Shown piece by piece: positions 35,406 to 43,533 of a stretch of DNA of 64,000 nucleotides. The stretch is from positions 1-64,000 of the forward strand of contig NZ_JASHKN010000001.1 of the NCBI RefSeq assembly GCF_030056735.1. The letters are read 5' to 3'. Each line of letters begins with the position of its first letter. Position 1 is the stretch's first letter. Made by a program: the position numbers and the translations under genes. Below the pieces are notes generated by a model. The model was given only the letters and a program-made list of their open reading frames with translations. It had not been told where the DNA came from and ran no database searches. Source of the stretch: Rhodococcus sp. IEGM 1409. GTDB lineage: Bacteria; Actinomycetota; Actinomycetes; Mycobacteriales; Mycobacteriaceae.

Positions 35406-36023
35406 ATGACCGACAAGCTCGAATTGGATCCCGCAACCACCGCCGTCGTGCTCATCGAGTACCAGAACGACTTCACCACCGAAGGCGGTGTCCTTCACGA
35501 GGCCGTCGCACCGGTCATGGAATCGAACGGACTCCTCGCGAACACCGCCACGCTGGTCGATGCGGCCCGCGCGGCGGGTGTCACCGTGATGCACGCACCG
35601 ATCACCTTCGCCGAGGGGTACAACGAAATCACCTCGCATCCGTACGGAATCCTCAAGGGCGTCGTCGACGGCAAGGCTTTCGTGAAGGGCTCCTGGGGCG
35701 CCGCGATCGTCGACGACCTCACCCCGAAAGACGGCGACATCGTCATCGAGGGCAAGCGCGGACTCGACACATTTGCCAGCACCAACCTCGATTTCATTCT
35801 GCGCAGCAAAGGGATTCGCACGATCATCCTCGGCGGTTTCCTGACCAACTGCTGCGTCGAATCGACCATGCGCACCGGATACGAGAACGGCTATCGGGTC
35901 ATCACTCTCACCGATTGTGTAGCCGGAACTTCGGTCGCCGAACACGAGAACGCGATCACCTACGACTACCCGATGTTCTCGCATCCCGTCACGTCGAAAG
36001 AGGTGCTTGACGCACTCACCTGA
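35406..36023 (+). CDS. Isochorismatase-family cysteine hydrolase
   Basis: A 205-residue hydrolase. The catalytic triad is visible: Asp in LIEYQNDF near 21, Lys in EGKRGLDTF near 116, and Cys in GGFLTNCCVESTMR near 145, with a cis-peptide segment before it. Members split amide, C-N or vinyl-ether bonds (nicotinamidase, biuret hydrolase, isochorismatase); this one lacks the isochorismatase carrier domain. GAGAAGG lies seven bases before the ATG at 35406. It is divergent from the FadR-type regulator and carries that regulator's operator in its promoter, so it may feed the same pathway as the GlcD-like oxidase. Confidence 0.88.
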   Translation: MTDKLELDPATTAVVLIEYQNDFTTEGGVLHEAVAPVMESNGLLANTATLVDAARAAGVTVMHAPITFAEGYNEITSHPYGILKGVVDGKAFVKGSWGAAIVDDLTPKDGDIVIEGKRGLDTFASTNLDFILRSKGIRTIILGGFLTNCCVESTMRTGYENGYRVITLTDCVAGTSVAEHENAITYDYPMFSHPVTSKEVLDALT

Positions 36024-36028
36024 GATGC

Positions 36029-36670
36029 CTACCTGGAATGCGCGAGAAGGAATTCACGGCTGACGCCAGTGACACTGGCGTGAACCTTCTCGTGCAGCAG
36101 GTCGTGACCGGCGTCCTCGAACTCGCGCATCTCGACGTTGCGCAGCGTCCGGGCCCAGTCTCGGACCGGATCGACCGGCGCGATCCGGTCGTCGGTGCCG
36201 TGCACGACCAGGACCGGAATCCCGGCTTCGGAGAGTTCCGCCCACCCGTGTTGCTCGACCGCGCTGCGCGGAATGCCGCACAGCACTGCGGAGGCAAAAT
36301 CGTGATCGCGATGAGCCAGCATCGTCAGCGCCGTCACCGCGCCCAAGGAATGGCCCATCACCGCCTGTGGGACTTCGGGCAGTTCCGCCAAAGCGATGTC
36401 AGCGAGCGCGGCGGCGTCGGCAGCAAGATCGGACAGCGGAGCGCCGACCCCCGGATCCCCCTCCGACAAGCCGTGCCCGGTGTGATCGATCGCCCACACG
36501 TCTATCCCCGACGCCGTCATAGCGCCCGCGAAGCGGTGGTACTGACCGCTGTGCTGACCGAGACCGTGCAGAAAGACCAATGACACCGTGGGCACCGCAC
36601 CCCCTGCCGCCGGCCAACGCCGAAAGTGCACCTGACCGGTTCGTCCGTCGAAGAAAGGCATGATCGTCAT
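36029..36670 (-). CDS. Alpha/beta hydrolase (monoacylglycerol lipase-like)
   Basis: A 213-residue serine hydrolase. VFLHGLGQHSGQYHRFAGAM near 30 forms the oxyanion region, IDHTGHGLSEG follows, the nucleophile Ser is in VMGHSLGAV near 110, the Asp in HGTDDRIAPVDP near 165 and the His in DAGHDLLHE near 193. These match the Hydrolase_4 monoglyceride-lipase group, although the cap domain is short. GGAG lies seven bases before the ATG at 36670; the longer frame upstream is not supported. The gene ends five bases from the end of the convergent isochorismatase-family gene. Confidence 0.9.
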   Translation of the reverse strand: MTIMPFFDGRTGQVHFRRWPAAGGAVPTVSLVFLHGLGQHSGQYHRFAGAMTASGIDVWAIDHTGHGLSEGDPGVGAPLSDLAADAAALADIALAELPEVPQAVMGHSLGAVTALTMLAHRDHDFASAVLCGIPRSAVEQHGWAELSEAGIPVLVVHGTDDRIAPVDPVRDWARTLRNVEMREFEDAGHDLLHEKVHASVTGVSREFLLAHSR

Positions 36671-36753
36671 TCTGCACTCCACGACCGGTATCCGCGGCGC
36701 GTGGGCGATTACTGGTGGGTTGCCTTGTCGGTGAGCGATGGCACAATCGCCCT

Positions 36754-39700
36754 GTGTTCCTACTCGATGATCAGATCGTATACAGCGCCAGCGACCTCTC
36801 GGCGGCGGCCTCGTGCGAGTTCGCACTGCTGCGGCAACTCGACGCCCGTACCGGTCTGATCGCGGCCGAGGCCGCCGAAGCGGACCCGATGCTCGAGCGA
36901 ACGTCGAGCCTCGGTGACTCGCACGAGCGCGAGCAGCTTCAGAAGTTCATCGATCAACACGGTGACGGCGTCGTCATCATGCCGCGGCCGGAACACTCAC
37001 GCGCGGGATTGACCGCCGCCACCCTGGCGACCGTCGAGGCAGCCCGATCGGGCGCTCCCGTGATCTATCAGGGAACATTCTTCGACGGCCGATTCCTCGG
37101 GTTCTGCGATTTCCTCGTCCGCGAAGGCGACACCTACGCCGTCTACGACAGCAAACTCTCCCGGCATGCCAAGGTGTCGGCGCTCCTCCAACTCGCCGCA
37201 TACGCAGACGCGTTGGAGCGCAATGCAATCGCCGCCTCCGATCAGGTTCATCTACTGCTCGGCGACGGCAGCACGTCGTCACACGACATCGGAGACATCG
37301 CACCGGTATTCGCGGCGCGCAGAGCTGAACTCGAAAAAATCCTCGACGAGCACCGCGCCGAAGGAAAACCAACCCAGTGGCTCGACGATCGGTACCTGCG
37401 TTGCGGCCGATGCGACACCTGCAGCGTCGAAGTCGAAAGCCATCGGGACCTGCTGCTGGTTGCGGGTGTCCGCGGCAACCAGCGCGAACAACTGATCGTC
37501 TCGGGGATCACGACAATCGACGAACTCGCCTCGAGTACTGGCCCAGTCGAGGGAATCCGCTGGGAAACCCTCGACAAACTCCGTGCGCAGGCGTCGGTTC
37601 AACTACGCCAGGAACTATCCGGCGACGCCGAATTCGAGGTCTACGACCCCTCGGCGCTCGGCGGACTACCCGTCCCCGACGACGGCGACATCTTCTTCGA
37701 CTTCGAGGGCGATCCTCTCTGGGCCGAGGACGGATCCACCGACTGGGGGTTGGAGTACCTGTTCGGAGTGGTCGAAGGGCCGGCGGACGACTACGTGTTC
37801 AAGCCGTTCTGGGCACACGATCGCGAGGGTGAGCGCCAAGCGCTCCTCGACTTTCTCGACTACGTCACCGCGCGCCGTGAAACCCACCCCGGCATGCACA
37901 TCTATCACTACGCCGCGTACGAGAAATCGGCTTTGTTGCGCTTGGCCGCACGTCACGGTGTCGGCGAGCAGACGGTGGACACGCTCCTGAGTGAGAACGT
38001 GCTCGTCGACCTGTATCCGATCGTCCGCGCCTGCCTACGGATCGGGCAACGCTCGTACAGCATCAAAAAACTGGAGCCGATCTACATGGGTGAGCACGGC
38101 CGCGACGGTGACGTGACCAACGCCGCCGCCTCGGTCGTCGCCTATGCCGACTACTGCGAATTACGCGACGGCGGACAAGCCGACCAGGCCAGGGATCTTC
38201 TTCAGGGCATCTCCGACTACAACGAGTACGACTGCGAATCCACTCTTCGCCTGCGTGATTGGCTGGCCGAGCGCGCCGCAGAACACGGTGTCGAACTTCG
38301 CGAGCCGACCGGACAGATCAAGATTCCACTCGAAGAACTCACCGAATCGGAAATCGCACTCCGCGACTTCGCAGGCCACAAGGCCGGTTCGACACGCACC
38401 CCCGATCAGCAGGCTGCTGCTCTATTGGCCGCAGCAGTGGGATACCACAATCGCGAGCGGAAGCCGTACTGGTGGGCCCACTTCGACCGATTGGTCACAC
38501 CGATCGAAGACCTCGTGGACATCCGCGATGTCATGGTGGTCGAGCAGTCCGAAATCGAAGCGGACTGGCACAAGAGCACCCCGCGGCAGAAGAAGTTTCG
38601 TCGCCACATCCAGTTGACCGGAAGTTTCGGTACCGGAACGTCTTTGAGCCCGGGCAGTGACCTGTTCGCTCTCTACGCAACCCCCTCCCCGGATGCCGTT
38701 GCAAGCGAGAACCCCACCCAGCGCGGCACCAGCAACGTCAAGGTCACCGCCGTGGTCAAGTCCGAAGGGCTCGACGTGGTCACCGTCGAAGAACTGCTCA
38801 GCGGTGACGAATACATCGATTCCCCAGTCGCATTGGCACCTGGTCGTCCGATTCCCACTGGACGTATGGAGAAGTCGATTGCCGCTGCCGCGTCCGGCGC
38901 CAGTGAGAGCCTGCCCGAACTGCCACACATCGCAGCCGTCGACATTCTCAGGCGCAGCACCCCGAGAACCCTCTCGGGTTCACCGCTGCCGTCTGTCGGC
39001 ACCGACAACAACTACGCGGACGCCATCACCGCCGCACTTCTCGACCTCGATGATTCCTACGTGGCGGTGCAGGGTCCTCCTGGTACGGGTAAGACCTACA
39101 CTGGCGCTCGTGTCGTCCAGACATTGATCGAACAACACCATTGGCGAATCGGAGTGGTGGCACAATCGCATTCGGTGGTCGAGAACATGCTCGGCGGCAT
39201 TCTGAAGGCGGGCGTGGACCCAGCACTGGTCGCAAAGAAGGGCAGCCGCAGCAAGTCCGCGGAATGGCAGGACATCGCGTCCGAGGAATACGCCGGTTTC
39301 ATCGCCGAAGCCGAGGGCGTCGGCTGCGTCATCGGCGGCACTGCATGGGACTTCGCGAACACAGATCGTGTTCCCGCCGGCAGTTTGGACTTGCTCGTGG
39401 TCGACGAGGCAGGTCAATTCGCGCTGGCCAACACCATTGCCGTCGCGATCTCCGCGCGAAACCTGTTGCTACTGGGCGATCCACAGCAGCTGCCGCAGGT
39501 CAGCCAAGGCACTCACCCCGAACCTGTCGACGAATCGGCACTCGGTTGGCTGGCCGAGGGACACGGCGCACTGCCACCCGAACTCGGCTACTTCCTCGAG
39601 AAAACGTGGCGGATGCACCCCGATCTGTGTGCCCCCGTGTCTACACTGTCGTACGAGGGAAAACTCCACTCCCAGGAAACCGTCAGCGCCGCAAGGAAAC

Positions 39701-40197
39701 TCGACGGACTCGCCGCCGGAGTGCACACGGTGTACGTCGATCACCGCGGTAATTCCACGTACTCTCCGGAAGAGTCGCAGGAGATCGTTCGCCAGATCCA
39801 GGAACTTCTCGGCACACCGTGGACCGACCCCAGCGAGTTCGAGGGAACCAGGCCGCTGGAGCAGTCGGACATCCTCGTGGTCGCGGCGTACAACGCACAG
39901 GTGGGCACCATCGAGCGCGATCTCACCGAGGCCGGTCTCACGGAGGTCGAGGTCGGCACCGTCGACAAGTTCCAGGGCCGCGAGGCCGCGGTGGCAATCG
40001 TGTCGATGGCTGCCTCCGCCGTCGAGGATGTCCCGCGAGGAATGTCGTTCCTGCTGTCGCGAAACCGACTCAACGTTGCTGTCTCACGCGGCAAGTGGTG
40101 CGCGATCATCGTCCGATCGCATGCATTGACGCAGTACATGCCGAGCACGCCCGCAGGATTGGTGGAACTGGGCGCGTTCATGAGGCTGACGAGCTAG
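36754..40197 (+). CDS. TM0106-family RecB-like nuclease fused to a DNA2/UPF1-like helicase
   Basis: An 1147-residue DNA or RNA processing enzyme. The N-terminus carries a PD-(D/E)XK core (GFCDFLVREGDTYAVYDSKL) and a Cys cluster CGRCDTC near 215 reminiscent of the iron-sulphur nucleases. A RNase H-like exonuclease part begins at DIFFDFEGDPLW near 310 (D-x-E), with later acidic residues in DYNEYDCEST. The C-terminal half is a superfamily 1 helicase: Walker A VQGPPGTGKTY near 770, LLVVDEAGQFA near 880, GDPQQLPQV, and the final VDKFQGREA and NRLNVAVSRGK motifs. The GTG at 36754 is six bases behind CACAAT, so the message is probably leaderless. Confidence 0.9.
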   Translation: MFLLDDQIVYSASDLSAAASCEFALLRQLDARTGLIAAEAAEADPMLERTSSLGDSHEREQLQKFIDQHGDGVVIMPRPEHSRAGLTAATLATVEAARSGAPVIYQGTFFDGRFLGFCDFLVREGDTYAVYDSKLSRHAKVSALLQLAAYADALERNAIAASDQVHLLLGDGSTSSHDIGDIAPVFAARRAELEKILDEHRAEGKPTQWLDDRYLRCGRCDTCSVEVESHRDLLLVAGVRGNQREQLIVSGITTIDELASSTGPVEGIRWETLDKLRAQASVQLRQELSGDAEFEVYDPSALGGLPVPDDGDIFFDFEGDPLWAEDGSTDWGLEYLFGVVEGPADDYVFKPFWAHDREGERQALLDFLDYVTARRETHPGMHIYHYAAYEKSALLRLAARHGVGEQTVDTLLSENVLVDLYPIVRACLRIGQRSYSIKKLEPIYMGEHGRDGDVTNAAASVVAYADYCELRDGGQADQARDLLQGISDYNEYDCESTLRLRDWLAERAAEHGVELREPTGQIKIPLEELTESEIALRDFAGHKAGSTRTPDQQAAALLAAAVGYHNRERKPYWWAHFDRLVTPIEDLVDIRDVMVVEQSEIEADWHKSTPRQKKFRRHIQLTGSFGTGTSLSPGSDLFALYATPSPDAVASENPTQRGTSNVKVTAVVKSEGLDVVTVEELLSGDEYIDSPVALAPGRPIPTGRMEKSIAAAASGASESLPELPHIAAVDILRRSTPRTLSGSPLPSVGTDNNYADAITAALLDLDDSYVAVQGPPGTGKTYTGARVVQTLIEQHHWRIGVVAQSHSVVENMLGGILKAGVDPALVAKKGSRSKSAEWQDIASEEYAGFIAEAEGVGCVIGGTAWDFANTDRVPAGSLDLLVVDEAGQFALANTIAVAISARNLLLLGDPQQLPQVSQGTHPEPVDESALGWLAEGHGALPPELGYFLEKTWRMHPDLCAPVSTLSYEGKLHSQETVSAARKLDGLAAGVHTVYVDHRGNSTYSPEESQEIVRQIQELLGTPWTDPSEFEGTRPLEQSDILVVAAYNAQVGTIERDLTEAGLTEVEVGTVDKFQGREAAVAIVSMAASAVEDVPRGMSFLLSRNRLNVAVSRGKWCAIIVRSHALTQYMPSTPAGLVELGAFMRLTS

Positions 40198-40265
40198 CCG
40201 AAACACTGCACTACCCGAAACACTGCCCTAGCCGAAACACTGTCCTACCCGAAGCACTGTCCTTC
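40198..40265. repeat. Four tandem 17-bp repeats spanning the end of the deaminase/aldolase gene
   Basis: Units at 40198-40214, 40215-40231, 40232-40248 and 40249-40265 share CCGAAACACTGYCCTAS with one to four differences. A 34-bp double unit alternates CTAGCCG and CTACCCG. On the minus strand the unit encodes the last residues and stop of the gene ending at 40245, so the gene tail has been multiplied into the space between two convergent genes. This is a minisatellite, not a CRISPR. Confidence 0.95.
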
Positions 40266-41459
40266 ACCGCGGTAGGTGGGAACCGAGGTTCGGGTGCCGT
40301 CAGCTTCGACCACGAAGACGCGGTCGAAGCGCTCGCACAACTCGCCTGCCTTGGCATGCCGGAACCACACGCGGTCGCCGATTGCGATGTTTCCGGCTTC
40401 CTTCCCGGTGACCGGCGTCTGGACTTCGCCGGCACCTTCGTTGCGGAGCAGTTTGAGACCGGATGGCCAGACCGGTGATGGAACGCGGGTGGCTCCCGCA
40501 GGTCCCGACGCAATGTATCCGCCGCCGAACAGGGTCGTCACGGACGGGGTCGGCTTGCGCACTGCCGACAGCGCGAAGAACAGCGCCGGATCGGGGCGGA
40601 AGGCGCGGTAGCGGTCGAACAGGGTCGGTACGTACAGTCCGGAGCCTGCTGTTACCTCGGTCACCACAGAATCGGCCGAGCTGACCTCCAGCGACCCCGT
40701 ACCGCCGCTGTTGACGATCTCGAGTGCACCCACGGCATCGGTGACGGCCGCGACCACAGCGCCCCTTCTGGACGCCAGTTCGCGTGCAGAGGCCTTCTTG
40801 ACCCAACCGATCGGAGCACTGGTGTCCGGGAGGCCGGCGATCTGGGCCTCGTAGAACATCACTCCTACGACGGAGAATCCGCGCTGGCGAGCACGCGCCG
40901 CGAGTGCGGCGACCGCGGCAGGTTCGCGCAGCGGCGAGCGTCGTACACCCAGATGGATCGGGCCGATCCGCAGTGACGCGTCGACGTCGAGACACACCCG
41001 GACAGGCGCATCCCCCGTCGACGCCGAACGAATGAGATCCAACTGTGCATCGTCGTCGATCATCAAGGTGATCGATTCGAGAGCGGTGTCATCGGCAGCG
41101 AGATCCGCGATGGCGCCGCGATCGGCGGTCGGGTATCCCATCAGGATGTCCCGTGCGCCAAGCCCGACCAGCCACAAAGCTTCGCGCAGTGAGTACGCCA
41201 TGATTCCGCGGAATCCACCGGACGCGGTCAGTGTGTCGCCGAGAGTTTCAGCTAAAACCGTACGACAACGAACCGATTTGCTCGCCACTCGCACCGGTGT
41301 TCCACCGGCGCGGCGCACCAGGTCGGCTGCATTACTGCGCAGTGTGGTCAGATCCAGAGCAGCCAGAGGCGGGTCGAGTTCTCGCGTGGCAGCAGTGAGT
41401 CGATCGAGGGTCCGGGTCACAGATGATCCAATCGTCGCGGCGTGCGACCAGTCAATCAC
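40245..41459 (-). CDS. PLP-dependent amino-acid deaminase/aldolase (D-threonine aldolase-like)
   Basis: A 404-residue fold-type III PLP enzyme. The internal aldimine lysine is expected in RVASKSVRC near residue 62. The barrel continues with GYPTADRGAI, VCLDVDASLRIG, and metal/substrate residues in FYEAQIAGLPD. The C-terminal beta-domain (VWFRHAKAGELCERFDRVFV) has the His typical of D-threonine aldolases and amino-acid deaminase/aldolases. It likely splits or deaminates a D-hydroxyamino acid. The start is probably GTG 41459, overlapped by a TACGTC -10 and a TetR-type operator 31 bp from the end of the tetR gene. A TTG at 41462 is the alternative. Confidence 0.82.
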   Translation of the reverse strand: MIDWSHAATIGSSVTRTLDRLTAATRELDPPLAALDLTTLRSNAADLVRRAGGTPVRVASKSVRCRTVLAETLGDTLTASGGFRGIMAYSLREALWLVGLGARDILMGYPTADRGAIADLAADDTALESITLMIDDDAQLDLIRSASTGDAPVRVCLDVDASLRIGPIHLGVRRSPLREPAAVAALAARARQRGFSVVGVMFYEAQIAGLPDTSAPIGWVKKASARELASRRGAVVAAVTDAVGALEIVNSGGTGSLEVSSADSVVTEVTAGSGLYVPTLFDRYRAFRPDPALFFALSAVRKPTPSVTTLFGGGYIASGPAGATRVPSPVWPSGLKLLRNEGAGEVQTPVTGKEAGNIAIGDRVWFRHAKAGELCERFDRVFVVEADGTRTSVPTYRGEGQCFG

Positions 41460-41464
41460 CAATA

Positions 41465-41480
41465 CTGGACGTATGTCCAG
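41465..41480. promoter_or_regulatory. Operator copy 1 (TetR locus), before the deaminase/aldolase gene
   Basis: CTGGACGTATGTCCAG is a perfect palindrome with 6-bp arms around GTAT. It overlaps the probable -10 (41468-41473) of the deaminase/aldolase gene. The same arms recur at 42186-42201. Confidence 0.75.
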
Positions 41481-41490
41481 GATGGCACTT

Positions 41491-42138
41491 CTACTGGGGC
41501 GCGATCACTGCTTTGTTGGCAATTACCTGAACCATTTCTCCGAACTCCGCAATAGTCGCGTCGGAGTCGCGATCGACCAGCCATCGCAGAACGAGTCCGT
41601 CGATAAGTGCAAGACTCAGGCGCGCAATCGAACTCAACGGCTCCGTCCACACGGTGCCGGAAATCTTCGCGCACTCCTCCAGAAACGAAACCGCAAGCTC
41701 GTCCATGATTCGGTACTGCTCAAAAGCAACAGCCCCAGCGCGTTCGGCGCCGAGATTACGACTGCGGAGTGCCTGCGCGGTGATTTCGTAGGTCAACAAC
41801 TGCCTGTCCGGCGTTGCCTCGATAGTGGGCCACATTCCCGTCAACCCGATATGCAGCAATTCTTTGAGCCCCTGCACGCCACTGAGATCCGGCGCGTGTC
41901 GGACCTGCGCGAACGCGTACTGCATCGACGCACTGAGCTGCAGAATGAGCGTTTCGCCCATTGCCGCGATCAGCGCTTCCTTGCTCTCGAAGCAGTAATG
42001 AACGACGCCGAGTGATACGCCGGCCTCTTCTGCCACCGCCCTTACCGTCACAGAACTGACACCGCGCTGTTCCGCAATAGACAATGCGGACTCGACCAAT
42101 TGTGTGCGGCGTTCGTCCGCCGGGAGCCTGTTCAGCAT
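41491..42138 (-). CDS. TetR-family transcriptional regulator
   Basis: A 215-residue repressor. The helix-turn-helix lies in residues about 8-55 (VESALSIAEQRGVSSVTVRA, EEAGVSLGVVHYCFESKEAL). The C-terminal ligand domain is typical of the BetI-like TetR_C_6 group (WLVDRDSDATIAEFGEMVQV near the end). The ATG at 42138 is chosen because upstream frames run into the operator; no good ribosome site is visible. It lies between the deaminase/aldolase (same strand) and a divergent lactone oxidase, each preceded by the same palindrome, so it very likely controls both and itself. The ligand is unknown. Confidence 0.88.
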   Translation of the reverse strand: MLNRLPADERRTQLVESALSIAEQRGVSSVTVRAVAEEAGVSLGVVHYCFESKEALIAAMGETLILQLSASMQYAFAQVRHAPDLSGVQGLKELLHIGLTGMWPTIEATPDRQLLTYEITAQALRSRNLGAERAGAVAFEQYRIMDELAVSFLEECAKISGTVWTEPLSSIARLSLALIDGLVLRWLVDRDSDATIAEFGEMVQVIANKAVIAPQ

Positions 42139-42185
42139 CCAATGATCGTAGAACGCAAATGACAAAATCTTCGCGCAATACTTGC

Positions 42186-42201
42186 CTGGACGACCGTCCA
42201 A
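42186..42201. promoter_or_regulatory. Operator copy 2 (TetR locus), in the divergent promoter
   Basis: CTGGACGACCGTCCAA keeps the arms TGGAC/GTCCA of the site at 41465. It lies between a TTGCCT (42182-42187) and CATTAT (42205-42210), 17 bp apart, of the lactone oxidase gene and 48 bp from the tetR start. Confidence 0.75.
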
Positions 42202-42216
42202 GTACATTATTGCGTA

Positions 42217-43530
42217 ATGGCTTCGGACACTTGGCAGAACTGGGCGGGCACTCAAAGCGCCGCGCCGCGTCGCTTTGCGACGCCGACAAATACCCGTGAA
42301 CTTTCGTCGTTGGTCGCCGAGGCCGCGGCGCGTGGCCAACGCGTGAAGGCCGTCGGCGCAGGCCATTCGTTCACCGGCGTCGCGGTCACCGACGGCATCC
42401 TCGTCAGCCTGGACAACCTGAGCGGAATCGATTCGATCACGCCGACCGACGACGGCGCGCTGGTTACTGTTTTTGCAGGCACTCGCCTTCACGCACTCAA
42501 CGACGCCCTGTGGCAACGCGGATATGCAATGGCTAATCTCGGCGACATCGACGTCCAGTCGCTGGCCGGCGCGACGTCCACCGGCACGCACGGAACCGGT
42601 GCCCGATTCGGCGGTATCGCCACTCAGATTCGCGGAATCGAGATCGTTCTCGCCGACGGATCCGTCGTCACCGCAAGCGCCGACGAAAACGTCGAATTGT
42701 TCGAAGCGGGCCGCCTCGGGTTGGGCGCAATCGGCATCATTTCGAAGATCACTCTCGCCTGCGTTCCGCGATTCACACTTCGCGCAATCGAGGAACCCGA
42801 CACGCTGTCTCACATACTGGACACTCTCGAGAGTGATCGTCTGGGCTTGGATCACTTCGAGTTCTACTGGTTTCCACACACCGACCGTGTCCTCACGAAG
42901 AGCAACACCCGACTCCCCGGAGACACCGAACCCAATCCGGTGGGTAAGGTCCGCGCGTTCGTCGACGACGAACTCCTCTCCAACACACTCTTCGAGGGTG
43001 TCAATCGCGTCGCCACTCTGGCTCCGGCTGCGATCCCGAGAATCAACAACGTATCGTCTCGACTGCTCGGCGCCCGAGAGTTCACCGATCGCAGCTACCG
43101 AGTATTCGCGTCTTCGCGCCGGGTGAAGTTCAAGGAGATGGAATACGCAATTCCCCGCGAACACGTCGCCGAGACGCTCCACGAAATCGATCGCTGGATG
43201 AAGAAGTCCGGGACCAACGTCGCCTTCCCCGTCGAAGTCCGTTTTGCTGCCGCCGACGACCTCTGGCTCTCGACCGCTCACGGACGCGACACCGCCTACA
43301 TCGCGGTCCATCAGTATCACCGCCGACCTGAAACCGAATACTTCGCCGCAGTGGAAGCCATCGCTCGCGCCGTCGACGGCCGGCCGCATTGGGGAAAAAT
43401 GCACAACCGGACCGTCGACGACCTGCGTCCTACGTACGACCGACTCGACGATTTTGTCGCCGTGCGAGACAAGTACGACGCGAATCGGGTGTTCGACAAC
43501 GCATACCTACGCCAGGTGCTCGGCGACTGA
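42217..43530 (+). CDS. FAD-linked sugar-lactone/alditol oxidase (L-gulono-1,4-lactone dehydrogenase-like)
   Basis: A 437-residue flavoprotein of the aldonolactone oxidase family. The FAD domain has VKAVGAGHSFTGVAVTDG near 45, GDIDVQSLAGATSTGTHGTG near 110 and GRLGLGAIGIISKITL near 165. The C-terminal ALO domain ends with PHWGKMH near 395, the H-W-x-K motif of the family. Relatives include mycobacterial gulonolactone dehydrogenase and xylitol/alditol oxidases. The start is ATG 42217, six bases behind CATTAT, so leaderless. Control by the neighbouring TetR is inferred from the operator in its promoter. It ends three bases from the end of the deaminase gene on the other strand. Confidence 0.87.
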   Translation: MASDTWQNWAGTQSAAPRRFATPTNTRELSSLVAEAAARGQRVKAVGAGHSFTGVAVTDGILVSLDNLSGIDSITPTDDGALVTVFAGTRLHALNDALWQRGYAMANLGDIDVQSLAGATSTGTHGTGARFGGIATQIRGIEIVLADGSVVTASADENVELFEAGRLGLGAIGIISKITLACVPRFTLRAIEEPDTLSHILDTLESDRLGLDHFEFYWFPHTDRVLTKSNTRLPGDTEPNPVGKVRAFVDDELLSNTLFEGVNRVATLAPAAIPRINNVSSRLLGAREFTDRSYRVFASSRRVKFKEMEYAIPREHVAETLHEIDRWMKKSGTNVAFPVEVRFAAADDLWLSTAHGRDTAYIAVHQYHRRPETEYFAAVEAIARAVDGRPHWGKMHNRTVDDLRPTYDRLDDFVAVRDKYDANRVFDNAYLRQVLGD

Positions 43531-43533
43531 CGG

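Noticed and set aside
40198-40265. CRISPR-like array
   Set aside because: Units are contiguous 17-mers with no spacers, and they contain a gene tail; no cas genes are nearby.
42139-43404. Long N-terminal extension of the TetR frame (637 residues in total)
   Set aside because: It runs antisense through the lactone oxidase gene and across the operator; the regulator fold starts at 42138.
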